NCBI GenBank assembly: GCA_946998295.1
Contig: CAMPYS010000018.1
Coordinates: 1 to 38,618, forward strand
Source of the DNA: an uncultured Prevotella sp.
GTDB lineage: Bacteria; Bacteroidota; Bacteroidia; Bacteroidales; Bacteroidaceae
Length of the DNA: 38,618 nt
Direction of reading: 5' to 3'
The notes under the pieces were generated by a model, which saw only the letters and a program-made list of their open reading frames with translations, was not told the origin of the DNA and searched no databases. Below, piece by piece: positions 1 to 8,031 of this stretch. The translations under genes and the position numbers were made by a program. The stretch's first letter is position 1. Each line of letters opens with the position of its first letter.

Positions 1-49
1 GTTGTATATTCAGAAATTAAAAGTCAAAATAAAAATTTATTGTATCGTT

Positions 50-208
50 ATGAGTAAAACAGAATCCACTGCCGCACGTAGAAAGTCGGCTTACATTTGT
101 CCTAAGATAGTTTGCATTGCAGTAGAGTATTCGCTTTGTGCCACAAGCCCATTTGGTGGTGGACATAAGCCTGCTGAGGGCGGAGATACGCTTGAGGAAG
201 AACCTTAA
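50..208 (+). CDS. Small Gly/Asp-rich peptide, uncharacterised Bacteroidales type
   Basis: A 52-residue peptide. I start it at the ATG at 50 rather than at the TTG at position 2, because the residues from MSKTES onward resemble the short peptides common in Prevotella and Bacteroides. These have a basic start, a Tyr-Ile-x-Pro motif, a hydrophobic acidic middle (ending SLCATSP) and a Gly/Asp/Glu-rich end (GGGHKPAEGGD). The peptide at 15661-15843 has the same layout. No transmembrane segment or catalytic motif is visible. Its base composition is richer in G+C than the core genes and resembles the transposase remnant that follows, so it may have arrived with that remnant. What lies upstream is outside the window. 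Function unknown; the family resemblance is my recognition, not a search result. Confidence 0.5.
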   Translation: MSKTESTAARRKSAYICPKIVCIAVEYSLCATSPFGGGHKPAEGGDTLEEEP

Positions 209-981
209 AGTGGTATGAGCCTCACTCTTAAATACTTTATTCGTAATAACCATTTTTAACTTACGATCTGCTTGATTAAGAAAAAGCGCAAGAGGAAGAA
301 GCTCATAGACAAGACTAGGCTGATCCAGACACGTTGCTTGAAGGCTGATTTCCAGATGTTTATTGATTTTATCGACAGACATACAAGTGACCTTCTCTCA
401 TGTTTCAGTCGTCATGACTTTAAATGCCTCAATGCAGCATTCAAGATGTACGAACAGCAGAAAATGATGTTTGAGCAGAATGTCCGCAGATGTGCCGACC
501 GCATCATCAGTATCTACCAACCTCACCTCCGTCCCATCGTCAGGGGCAAGGCAAAGACCAAGGTCGAGTTTGGGGCAAAGGTTGGTGCCAGCATCGTCCA
601 CGGCTACACTTATGTGGATCATCTCAACTGGGACGCATACAACGAGTCGTCCGACCTCGTCACCCAGATGGAACTCTACAAAAAGCGTTTCGGCATGCTC
701 CCGCAGGAGGTTCAGGCCGACAAGCTCTACCTTGGAAAGGAGAACAGAAAGTATATCAAGGCATGCCACGTCGACTGTTACAACCATCCGCTTGGCCGGC
801 CACCGAAAGAAGAAAACGATGAGCATGCGGAGGACAAGAGAAGGGCTGTCGGTGAGAGGAACTGGATTGAAGCCACGTTTGGAACCTCCAAGAGGGTTTA
901 CCGGGCAAACGACATCTGGGCGAAACTAAACGATACGGCTGACACATGGATAGGAGCTTGCTTCTTCGCTAAAAACATAAT

Positions 982-1015
982 GAGGGTGTGTCAAAATGTA
1001 CACATCCTCTTTTTT
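982..1015 (+). terminator. Terminator-like hairpin within the dispersed 47-bp repeat, copy 1
   Basis: The arms at 982-991 and 1000-1009 pair over 10 bp with one G-U wobble and are followed by six T. It lies at the 3' end of the transposase remnant. The 47 bases 982-1028 recur exactly at 38570-38616. Confidence 0.6.
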
Positions 1016-1028
1016 ATGCACAAAGCCT
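982..1028 (+). repeat. 47-bp direct repeat, copy 1 (copy 2 at 38570-38616)
   Basis: Identical over 47 bases to the end of the window, in the same orientation. The next base differs, and the match cannot be followed further because the window ends. It contains a terminator-like hairpin plus the flanking segment ATGCACAAAGCCT. It is probably the end of an insertion sequence or a dispersed terminator repeat. Confidence 0.85.
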
Positions 1029-1062
1029 CGACTTTCTCAAGCCAGGGCTTTGCTATTTCCTA

Positions 1063-1208
1063 ATATTGCTGTCCGGTAAAACTTTTTCAAACAAAATAAA
1101 TTAGGGCTAACACATCTCACGAGGTATCAGCCCTTTTGGTTATCTTTGTTTTTACTAAAATAAAACATAACCATGAGCAAAGATAGTCATTTTACCGGAC
1201 AGCAATAT
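1063..1208. mobile_element. Miniature inverted-repeat element with internal hairpin, promoter box and transposase start
   Basis: Perfect 19-bp inverted repeats ATATTGCTGTCCGGTAAAA at 1063-1081 and its complement at 1190-1208 enclose 108 bases. Inside are an imperfect hairpin (AGGGCT to AGCCCT, then TTTT), a -7 box TATCTTTG at 1141-1148, and an ATG at 1173 that opens a 17-codon frame starting MSKDSHFTGQ. That start resembles the N-terminus of Bacteroidales IS4-type transposases (FTGQ motif), so this looks like a solo element end that kept the terminator, promoter and first codons. The right repeat overlaps those codons, which is odd for a normal terminal repeat. No target-site duplication could be made out. 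A diverged relative lies at 34669-34741. Confidence 0.6.
1141..1148 (+). promoter_or_regulatory. -7 box TATCTTTG inside the mini-element
   Basis: Matches the Bacteroidetes TAnnTTTG -7 consensus 25 nt before the ATG at 1173. It probably once drove the transposase whose first codons remain. It might now transcribe toward 1209 and beyond, antisense to the helicase 3' end. Confidence 0.45.
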
Positions 1209-1275
1209 AAAGAAGTAGAGCCTTGACACAGTTGAAATTACACTACCTTTATTTAAAGCCTATTAGCAAATAATA

Positions 1276-1313
1276 GATAAGTAAAATTTTATTATTTTAT
1301 TAATTTACTTATC
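1276..1313 (-). terminator. Possible terminator of the lon-tgt-lptG-helicase unit
   Basis: The arms 1276-1285 and 1304-1313 (GATAAGTAAA and its complement) form a 10-bp stem around an AT-only loop. The stem straddles the helicase stop codon at 1292-1294. The trailing T-run on the minus strand is weak. Confidence 0.4.
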
Positions 1314-2842
1314 CATATAAATGGTTTTTTTATTAAATTTTTAATATCAGTTTTCTTATTTTTAGTCTGAATATTTTCATCCTGTATTGTATATTTATTG
1401 CTTTTATAGCTTTTATTTCCTTTTACTATTTCTCTTTCGTTAGTTGTTTTTGCAGATTTTTTTGTGTATATCTGTTTGCTATTATCTTTATTTTTATTTT
1501 GTTGTATCTTCGCTTTATAAGTATTTGTAGATGATATTTCTATTTTTTTATTTTTAGATTTTTTATTATTTGTATTTTCTCTATACTTTTTACTATCTTT
1601 TTTATATTTAGTTTGTTTTTTATTATTTTGTTCCTTTCTTGAATTATTATTTTCTTGTTTATATCCTGTTTTTCTCTTTGCTTTTGTAGTATGATATATA
1701 GGTGTTGTTCCAATATCTTTTGGTAATTTAGCTTTTTTTATTTCGGTATTAAGCGAATTTTCTATTTGATTAAAGCTATTCATATCATCTTCATTAACAA
1801 AAGTTATTGCTATACCTTTTTTCTCTGCCCTTGCAGTACGTCCTATGCGATGAACATAGTCCTCCGCTTCATGTGGAACATCATAATTTATTACCATAGA
1901 AATATCATCAATATCTATTCCACGTGCTATAATATCTGTTGCTACGAGTACATCTATTTGATTGCTTTTAAATTTATACATTATATTGTTACGCTCTTCT
2001 TGAGATAAGTCAGAATGCATTTCCCCACATTTTATATTTTTTCTTTTTAGAGAGGCTACAATTTGTTTTACTTTTTGTTTTGAGCTTGAGAAAATGATTA
2101 CTCTTTTTATATTTTCTTTTTGGAATATATTTTTTATTATTTCTAACTTTTGTGTTTCATAGCATATATATGCAAGTTGTTTTATATTTTTTGCAGGTTT
2201 ATTTATTGATAGTTTTATTATAGATGGATTTTTCAATAAGTGTTTTGCTAGCTGTTCTATTTTTTCAGGGAAAGTAGCAGAGAACATTATTATTTGACAG
2301 TTAGATGGTAATTTTTTAAAAATAGTCATTATGTCATCAGCAAATCCCATATCTAACATTCTGTCTGCTTCATCAAGAACAAAAAAACTAACTTTTGATA
2401 AATCAACATTACCTAAAGATATATGTGAAATAAAACGTCCAGGGGTAGCAATTATTAAATCTGTTCCTAATTTTAAACTCTTTATTTCTTGTTCATATCT
2501 ATTTCCATCATTTCCACCATATACAGCTACACATGAAATATTATTAAGATAATAAGCAAATCCTTGTGCGCTTTGGTCTATTTGTTGAGCCAATTCTCTT
2601 GTTGGTGCCATTATAATACCATGTATGCAATTTTCAGGATATCCTCCATCAGCAAGTTTAGAGAGTATTGGTAATAAGTATGCTGCAGTCTTACCAGTTC
2701 CTGTTTGTGCCACTCCTAAGATATCTTTGCCTTTAAGTATCTCTGGAATACATTTTTTTTGTATAGGTGTGCAGTTTGAGAAGCGCATATCATATAGCGC
2801 ATCAAGCACATTATCATTTAAATCTAAATCTTCAAATTTCAT
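1292..2842 (-). CDS. DEAD-box ATP-dependent RNA helicase
   Basis: A 516-residue superfamily-2 RNA helicase that uses ATP to unwind or remodel RNA, probably in ribosome assembly or mRNA turnover. The motifs appear in order: the Q motif CTPIQ (24-28), Walker A AQTGTGKT (45-52), PTRELAQQ (80-87), TPGR (133-136), DEAD (157-160), SAT (188-190), ATDIIARGID (301-310) and HRIGRTAR (331-338). The core resembles RhlE. From about residue 380 to the end there is a low-complexity Lys/Asn/Thr tail, typical of the RNA-binding extensions of these enzymes and here unusually Asn-Lys rich. The ATG at 2842 begins directly with the conserved MKFEDLDL start. It is last in the minus-strand run lon-tgt-lptG-helicase, 46 nt after lptG. 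Confidence 0.93.
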   Translation of the reverse strand: MKFEDLDLNDNVLDALYDMRFSNCTPIQKKCIPEILKGKDILGVAQTGTGKTAAYLLPILSKLADGGYPENCIHGIIMAPTRELAQQIDQSAQGFAYYLNNISCVAVYGGNDGNRYEQEIKSLKLGTDLIIATPGRFISHISLGNVDLSKVSFFVLDEADRMLDMGFADDIMTIFKKLPSNCQIIMFSATFPEKIEQLAKHLLKNPSIIKLSINKPAKNIKQLAYICYETQKLEIIKNIFQKENIKRVIIFSSSKQKVKQIVASLKRKNIKCGEMHSDLSQEERNNIMYKFKSNQIDVLVATDIIARGIDIDDISMVINYDVPHEAEDYVHRIGRTARAEKKGIAITFVNEDDMNSFNQIENSLNTEIKKAKLPKDIGTTPIYHTTKAKRKTGYKQENNNSRKEQNNKKQTKYKKDSKKYRENTNNKKSKNKKIEISSTNTYKAKIQQNKNKDNSKQIYTKKSAKTTNEREIVKGNKSYKSNKYTIQDENIQTKNKKTDIKNLIKKPFIWISKLIK

Positions 2843-2888
2843 ATTTATTTTTTCTTATGTTAGAAAGACATAATAGGTTAAAATTTTA

Positions 2889-4115
2889 TTAGTTTGGAGC
2901 TTGTCGATAACAAAAGTATGCAATAATAGCAAAAACGATGTTTGGTATCCATGCGGCTAATTCAGGTGGAGTAGATGCGTTTATTGCAAAAGTTGCAGAA
3001 ATGGTTTGAAGTAGTATGTAGCTAAAACTTAGTGCCAATCCTATACCTAAATATAATCCCATTCCTCCTTTTCTTTTTCGTGTAGATAAAGAGACTCCTA
3101 TAATTGTTAGGATAAATGAAGAAAACGACATAGCTATACGCTTATAATATTCAACCTCATATCTGACTACATTCCCAGAGCCTCTGCTTGATTGTTTTGA
3201 TATATATGACTTTAATTCACTTGAAGTAAATGTTTCTTGTTGACCTTTAGAATAAACTAAGTCTGTAGGTTCCATTGATATTATCGTATCTAATTCTCCA
3301 CCTGTTGTTATATATTCTTTAAGATTTCGTAACTTTCTTTTTTTCCAATTACTTAATTTCCAATGATATTTTGTTTCCGAAATAGTATCATATTGTATTT
3401 CTGTTGCCGTTAGATGATCAACAAGTTTTTTATTTTCAAATCTGTCCAATGAAAAGCCATATCCACATTTATATTGGTCATCGTAGTGCTGTATATAAGC
3501 TACAGTATTTCTATTCACTTTTAGCTGTACATTTTCTGCTGATGTATTTTTCTTTGAGTTACGATATAGTGATTCAAAATTTTGTCTTATAACATTACTA
3601 TGTGGTATTACTGAACTGTTAAGAAAATATGTAATACTTGCTATTAATATACATGAAATCATATATGGTCTCATTAGTCTTTTAAACGATACTCCAGAAG
3701 CGAGCATAGCAATTATTTCAGAGTTTCCAGTTAGTTTCGATGTAAAAAAAATAACAGCTATGAATACAAAAAGAGGAGAAAATAAGTTTGCATAGTATGG
3801 TATAAAATTAGCATAATAGTCAAATACTATAGCTTTCCATGGTGCATGATTTTGTGTAAATTTAGATAAATTTTCATTAAAATCAAAAACTATAGATATT
3901 GATATAATTAGTGCAGTTGAATATATATATGTTCCTATAAATTTTTTAATTATATACCAATCTAATATGCTAACCCATCTTTTAGGATATAACCATTTAC
4001 TTTTCTTTAATAACCATTTAAACAGATTATTAATTATTTTTAATAGCTTTTGTGTAATTGAACTATTTACTATTTTATTAAGTTTTTCTTTTTCCTTATG
4101 GAAATTAAATTTCAT
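2889..4115 (-). CDS. lptG: LptF/LptG-family permease (LPS export)
   Basis: A 408-residue inner-membrane protein of the YjgP/YjgQ family, which with LptB pulls lipopolysaccharide out of the inner membrane toward the LptA bridge. Visible are three N-terminal membrane helices (about 60-77, 105-125 and 150-167), a periplasmic domain of about 155 residues, and three C-terminal helices (about 330-405) with the family-typical loop STRKRKGGMGLYLGIGLAL. The family-conserved LDWYIIKKFIGTY stands at 51-63. Before it lies a basic leader of some 48 residues, longer than usual. The ATG at 4115 is the only Met before the core, so the leader stands unless a non-ATG start is used. The gene lies 15 nt after tgt, the order commonly seen in Bacteroidales. 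LptF versus LptG cannot be settled here. Confidence 0.85.
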   Translation of the reverse strand: MKFNFHKEKEKLNKIVNSSITQKLLKIINNLFKWLLKKSKWLYPKRWVSILDWYIIKKFIGTYIYSTALIISISIVFDFNENLSKFTQNHAPWKAIVFDYYANFIPYYANLFSPLFVFIAVIFFTSKLTGNSEIIAMLASGVSFKRLMRPYMISCILIASITYFLNSSVIPHSNVIRQNFESLYRNSKKNTSAENVQLKVNRNTVAYIQHYDDQYKCGYGFSLDRFENKKLVDHLTATEIQYDTISETKYHWKLSNWKKRKLRNLKEYITTGGELDTIISMEPTDLVYSKGQQETFTSSELKSYISKQSSRGSGNVVRYEVEYYKRIAMSFSSFILTIIGVSLSTRKRKGGMGLYLGIGLALSFSYILLQTISATFAINASTPPELAAWIPNIVFAIIAYFCYRQAPN

Positions 4116-4130
4116 AGTCCTTACCTTAAC

Positions 4131-5258
4131 TTAGATTCGTTCTCCTAATTGTTTTATTATAGAATTTTTCCATTGCACAAAATCACCATTTTTTATATGG
4201 TTGCGTGCATCGGTAACTAATCTAAGATAAAATGCAATGTTGTGTATACTGGCTATCTGCATAGCTAATAATTCCCCTGCCTTGAACAAGTGGTGTAGAT
4301 AAGCTTTTGAGGTTATTAGATCTATTTCACACCCTTCTGAATCAATGGGAGAAAAATCTTTTTCCCATTTTTTATTTTTCATGTTCATAGTACCATTATA
4401 TGTAAATAGCATTGCATTACGACCATTGCGTGTAGGCATAACGCAGTCGAACATATCAACACCACGCTCTATACCTTCTAATATATTCTGTGGTGTACCT
4501 ACTCCCATTAAATAACGTGGTTTATTCTTTGGGAGAATACTATTTACAATTTCAATCATTTCATACATTACTTCTGTTGGTTCTCCAACAGCTAGTCCTC
4601 CGATAGCATTACCATCCGCATTTTTATCAGCAATGTATTTTGCAGCTTCACTGCGTAAATCCTTGTAAGTACATCCTTGTACAATAGGGAACAGAGATTG
4701 GTTGTAACCATATAGCGGTTCTGTTTCGTTAAATCGCTTAATACAGCGTTCTAACCAACGTTGAGTTAGTGCTAAGCTCTTTTTTGCATAATCATAATCA
4801 CTTTTACCTGATGGACATTCATCAAGAGCCATAATAATATCAGCACCTATTATTCTTTCTGTATCTATTACATTTTCTGGCGTAAAGAAATGTTTCGAGC
4901 CGTCAATGTGGCTTCTAAATTCACAACCTTTTTCTGACAGCTTTCTAATACCTGTTAGTGAAAATACTTGAAAGCCCCCAGAATCTGTAAGTATCGGTCT
5001 ATCCCAGCCATTAAACTTATGCAGTCCTCCTGCGCTTTTAAGTACATCCAAACCTGGACGTAAATACAAGTGATATGTATTACCTAAGATAATTTGTGCC
5101 TTTACCTGTTTTTTAAGTTCAGCAAAGTGAACACCTTTTACAGTACCAGCTGTACCTACAGGCATAAAAATTGGAGTTTTTATTTCTCCATGTTCTGTTG
5201 TTATTATGCCCGCTCTTGCATCACTTGATGTATCAATATTTTGAATTTTGAAATTCAT
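4131..5258 (-). CDS. tgt: Queuine tRNA-ribosyltransferase (tRNA-guanine transglycosylase)
   Basis: Exchanges the wobble guanine of tRNAs with GUN anticodons for the queuosine precursor preQ1. The 375 residues match the family length. Visible are DSGGFQVFS (92-100) with the general-acid Asp92, GGLAVGE (220-226), and DMFDCVMPTRNGR (268-280) with the nucleophile Asp271. The zinc site is odd. Bacterial Tgt normally has CxCxxC followed by a His; here the matching stretch (about 303-318) has only Cys310, although the following helix (AYLHHLF, SIHN) is conserved. I recall the same loss in Bacteroides Tgt, so it is probably a lineage trait and not a defect. Start: ATG at 5258, 29 nt after the lon stop, in the lon operon. 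Confidence 0.95.
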   Translation of the reverse strand: MNFKIQNIDTSSDARAGIITTEHGEIKTPIFMPVGTAGTVKGVHFAELKKQVKAQIILGNTYHLYLRPGLDVLKSAGGLHKFNGWDRPILTDSGGFQVFSLTGIRKLSEKGCEFRSHIDGSKHFFTPENVIDTERIIGADIIMALDECPSGKSDYDYAKKSLALTQRWLERCIKRFNETEPLYGYNQSLFPIVQGCTYKDLRSEAAKYIADKNADGNAIGGLAVGEPTEVMYEMIEIVNSILPKNKPRYLMGVGTPQNILEGIERGVDMFDCVMPTRNGRNAMLFTYNGTMNMKNKKWEKDFSPIDSEGCEIDLITSKAYLHHLFKAGELLAMQIASIHNIAFYLRLVTDARNHIKNGDFVQWKNSIIKQLGERI

Positions 5259-5287
5259 TATTTATTGTGGAATAATTCTATTATTGA

Positions 5288-7753
5288 CTAAGATTTAGTT
5301 TTTTCGTCTTTTACTGTAAAGTCAATAGGATTTTCAACAAATTCGTTTGTTAGTGCAAAGTCCCAAACATCCATAACATTTTCTACATAGTGAAATTCTA
5401 AACCTTTGCGATATTTTTCTAATATCTCTTCAACATCTTTTCGATTTTCTTTACACATAACAATATCTGTAATACCTGCACGTTTAGCCGCAAGTATTTT
5501 TTCTTTTATACCTCCTACTGGTAATACCTTGCCACGTAAAGTTATTTCTCCAGTCATTGCAGTATTTTTACGTACTTTCCGTTGAGTTATAGCAGAGGCA
5601 ATACTTGTTGCAATAGTAATACCTGCAGATGGTCCATCTTTAGGTGTTGCTCCTTCTGGAACATGAATATGTATGTTCCAGTTATCAAATATTTTATAGC
5701 TAACATTAAGCTTGTCAATATGAGCTTTAACATACTCTAAAGCTATTATAGCAGATTCTTTCATTACATCTCCAAGGTTTCCTGTTAATGTAAGTTTATT
5801 TGCTTTTCCTTTGGATAATGATGTCTCTATGAATAGAATTTCACCACCAACGCTTGTCCATGCTAATCCTGTAACAACACCAGCATAATCATTACCTTGA
5901 TATATATCACGATAGAATGGAGGGTTGCCTAACAATGATTCAATTTCTTTTGGTGTTATCTTATAATACTTAAGTTTATTGTCCATTGCTTGTTGATATG
6001 CCATTTTTCTAAGCAGTTTATTAATTTGCTTTTCTAAAAGACGTACTCCACTTTCTCTTGTATAATTTTCTATCAATACTTCTAAGGCGTTCTTATTGAA
6101 TTTTATATTAGGTTCAATAGCTGTTAATCCTGTATTTTCTAATTCTTTTGGAATAAGATGGCGTTTGGCTATTTCTATTTTTTCTTCTGTTATATAACCA
6201 GATACTTCTATTAATTCCATTCTATCTAATAGCGGACTTGGTATAGAGTTTAAATCATTAGCAGTAGCTATGAACATTACTTTTGATAGATCATAGTCAA
6301 CATCTAAATAGTTATCATGAAATGAATTATTTTGCTCTGGATCTAATACTTCTAATAGTGCTGATGAGGGATCTCCTTGTATTGTATTTTGTGATACTTT
6401 GTCTATTTCATCTAAAACGAATACAGGATTTGAAGAGCTTGCTTTTTGTATATTTTTTATTATTTGTCCAGGCATTGCTCCTATATATGTACGTCTATGT
6501 CCACGTATTTCTGATTCATCATGTAATCCACCTAATGATATGCGAACATAGTTTCTTTTCATAGCCTTTGCTATACTTTTCCCCAAACTTGTTTTACCAA
6601 CACCTGGAGGACCATACAAACATATTATGGGTGATTTCATATTTCCTTTTAGTTTAAGAACAGCTAAGTATTCAAGAATACGTTCTTTAACTTTTTCCAT
6701 CCCATAATGATTACTATCAAGTATTCGTCTTGCCCGTCTTAGATCTAAATTATCTTCAGTATATTCATTCCATGGTAGATTAACCATAGTTTGTAAATAG
6801 TTAATTTGAACACTATACTCTGGGCTTTGTGGATTTAAAGTATCTAATTTATTTAATTCTTTTTCAAATGTATCTTTTATAGTGTCTGACCACTTTTTAT
6901 TTTTAGCTTTTTCTTTTAGTTCTTTTTTTTCTGGAGAGTAGTCCCCATTTCCTAATTCTTCTTGTATATTTTTAATTTGTTGGTGTAAAAAATATTCCTT
7001 CTGTTGCTCGTCAAGGTCATTACGTGTTTTTGATCTAATATTTTGTTTTAGTTTTTGAAATTGTATTTCTCTATTAAGTGTTTTCATTAATTTGAATAGC
7101 CTGTCTTTAATAGAGTCTTCTTTTAGAAGGTTTATTTTTTCTATAGTACTAAAAGGCATATTTGCGCATATATAATTAATAGCTACTATAGGATTTGTTA
7201 TATTATCAAGTGCAAATTGTGCATCATCAGGAAGCTCTTCACATCCATGTATATACTCTTTGGCTGTCTGTTTCATATCGTTGACAGCTGTTATGAACTC
7301 CTTGTCATCTTTACTTGCAAGCTCTTCTGGTAGGCTATTTGTTTTACCTATCATGTGTGGATTTTCTGATACAATTTTTTCTAAAGCACATCTTCCTAAA
7401 CCTTGTAATATAACTGTTTTATTTTTTTCGTTAGGATTTGGTGATGGCATATCAAATGTACGTACTAATCGAGCATATATACCAATACGATGTAGATCTT
7501 TTTCATGTGGGTCATCTATATTTCCATCTTTTTGACTAAATACGGCAATAGTTGTGTTTTGATTTTTCTCTAAGAACTTTACTAATTTTAATGTAGCTTT
7601 TCTACCAACCAAAACTGGCATTAGTATTCCTGGAAACATAACAAGGTTTCTGGTTACTAAGACTGGAACCTCGCCTTCTAATTTTATATCTACTTCTGGT
7701 AAATCTCCTTCGTAATCAGCAAACATTTGTATAGAATTATTAGCTTTCATCAA
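5288..7753 (-). CDS. lon: ATP-dependent protease Lon
   Basis: An 821-residue cytoplasmic LonA protease that unfolds and degrades damaged and regulatory proteins. The order is an N-terminal LON substrate-binding domain (about 28-230), a coiled-coil linker (about 225-300), the AAA+ module with Walker A GPPGVGKT (381-388) and Walker B FVLDEID (445-451), and the C-terminal Ser/Lys protease domain with DGPSAG (catalytic Ser709) and GGIKEK (catalytic Lys at 752 by spacing to E. coli). All catalytic residues are intact. The start at 7753 (MMKANN) was chosen because the -7 box at 7778-7786 lies just upstream. It is first in the apparent operon lon-tgt-lptG-helicase. Confidence 0.97.
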   Translation of the reverse strand: MMKANNSIQMFADYEGDLPEVDIKLEGEVPVLVTRNLVMFPGILMPVLVGRKATLKLVKFLEKNQNTTIAVFSQKDGNIDDPHEKDLHRIGIYARLVRTFDMPSPNPNEKNKTVILQGLGRCALEKIVSENPHMIGKTNSLPEELASKDDKEFITAVNDMKQTAKEYIHGCEELPDDAQFALDNITNPIVAINYICANMPFSTIEKINLLKEDSIKDRLFKLMKTLNREIQFQKLKQNIRSKTRNDLDEQQKEYFLHQQIKNIQEELGNGDYSPEKKELKEKAKNKKWSDTIKDTFEKELNKLDTLNPQSPEYSVQINYLQTMVNLPWNEYTEDNLDLRRARRILDSNHYGMEKVKERILEYLAVLKLKGNMKSPIICLYGPPGVGKTSLGKSIAKAMKRNYVRISLGGLHDESEIRGHRRTYIGAMPGQIIKNIQKASSSNPVFVLDEIDKVSQNTIQGDPSSALLEVLDPEQNNSFHDNYLDVDYDLSKVMFIATANDLNSIPSPLLDRMELIEVSGYITEEKIEIAKRHLIPKELENTGLTAIEPNIKFNKNALEVLIENYTRESGVRLLEKQINKLLRKMAYQQAMDNKLKYYKITPKEIESLLGNPPFYRDIYQGNDYAGVVTGLAWTSVGGEILFIETSLSKGKANKLTLTGNLGDVMKESAIIALEYVKAHIDKLNVSYKIFDNWNIHIHVPEGATPKDGPSAGITIATSIASAITQRKVRKNTAMTGEITLRGKVLPVGGIKEKILAAKRAGITDIVMCKENRKDVEEILEKYRKGLEFHYVENVMDVWDFALTNEFVENPIDFTVKDEKTKS

Positions 7754-7777
7754 CGTATATTTAGTTTGTTTTGAGTT

Positions 7778-7786
7778 GCAAATTTA
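7778..7786 (-). promoter_or_regulatory. -7 promoter box of the lon operon
   Basis: The minus strand reads TAAATTTGC, a match to TAnnTTTGC, 25 nt before the lon ATG. Just upstream, 7799-7811 is a 13-nt palindrome GAAAGTTACTTTC near the expected -33 position, a possible operator. Confidence 0.6.
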
Positions 7787-8031
7787 TAAAAATTATACGA
7801 AAGTTACTTTCTTTATTTTAGCTTTAATCTTAATAATATATAATATGAAAATGGTATATATAATTGGTGCATTTCTTTTATATTGTTATTTGTATTCAAT
7901 AATATAGATGGTTAGAACACAAATTTATTGTAAAGTTTAAAGCTAATTCAATATAAAAATTTCAGTTGTTTATACTATTTTTTATATATCGTTTTTTTTT
8001 TAGTTAGTTGTATTTCGTATTCAAAATGATA

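Larger units (their letters stand above)
272..1063 (+). pseudogene. IS5/IS1182-type transposase, C-terminal half only
   Basis: Remnant of a DDE transposase. The reading frame opens with a basic stretch (KKKRKRKK) with no good start, and a stop at 257-259 closes the frame just upstream, so the N-terminal half is missing. That includes the part expected to hold the first catalytic Asp. What remains is typical of the family: VRGKAKTKVEFGAK (about residues 90-103), the second Asp in ADKLYLGKENRKY, the PLGRPPKE linker, and the catalytic Glu region in NWIEATFGTSKRVY. Full-length relatives run to roughly 450-520 residues; this is 263. The last 15-20 residues read through a hairpin (982-1009) and are probably flank rather than true protein. 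G+C content is clearly above that of the core genes, a sign of transfer. It is unlikely to be active. Confidence 0.8.

Noticed and set aside
471..929. Other-frame long readings across the transposase remnant
   Set aside because: They exist because GC-rich sequence has few stop codons. Their translations are Arg/Ser/Pro-rich and non-protein-like.
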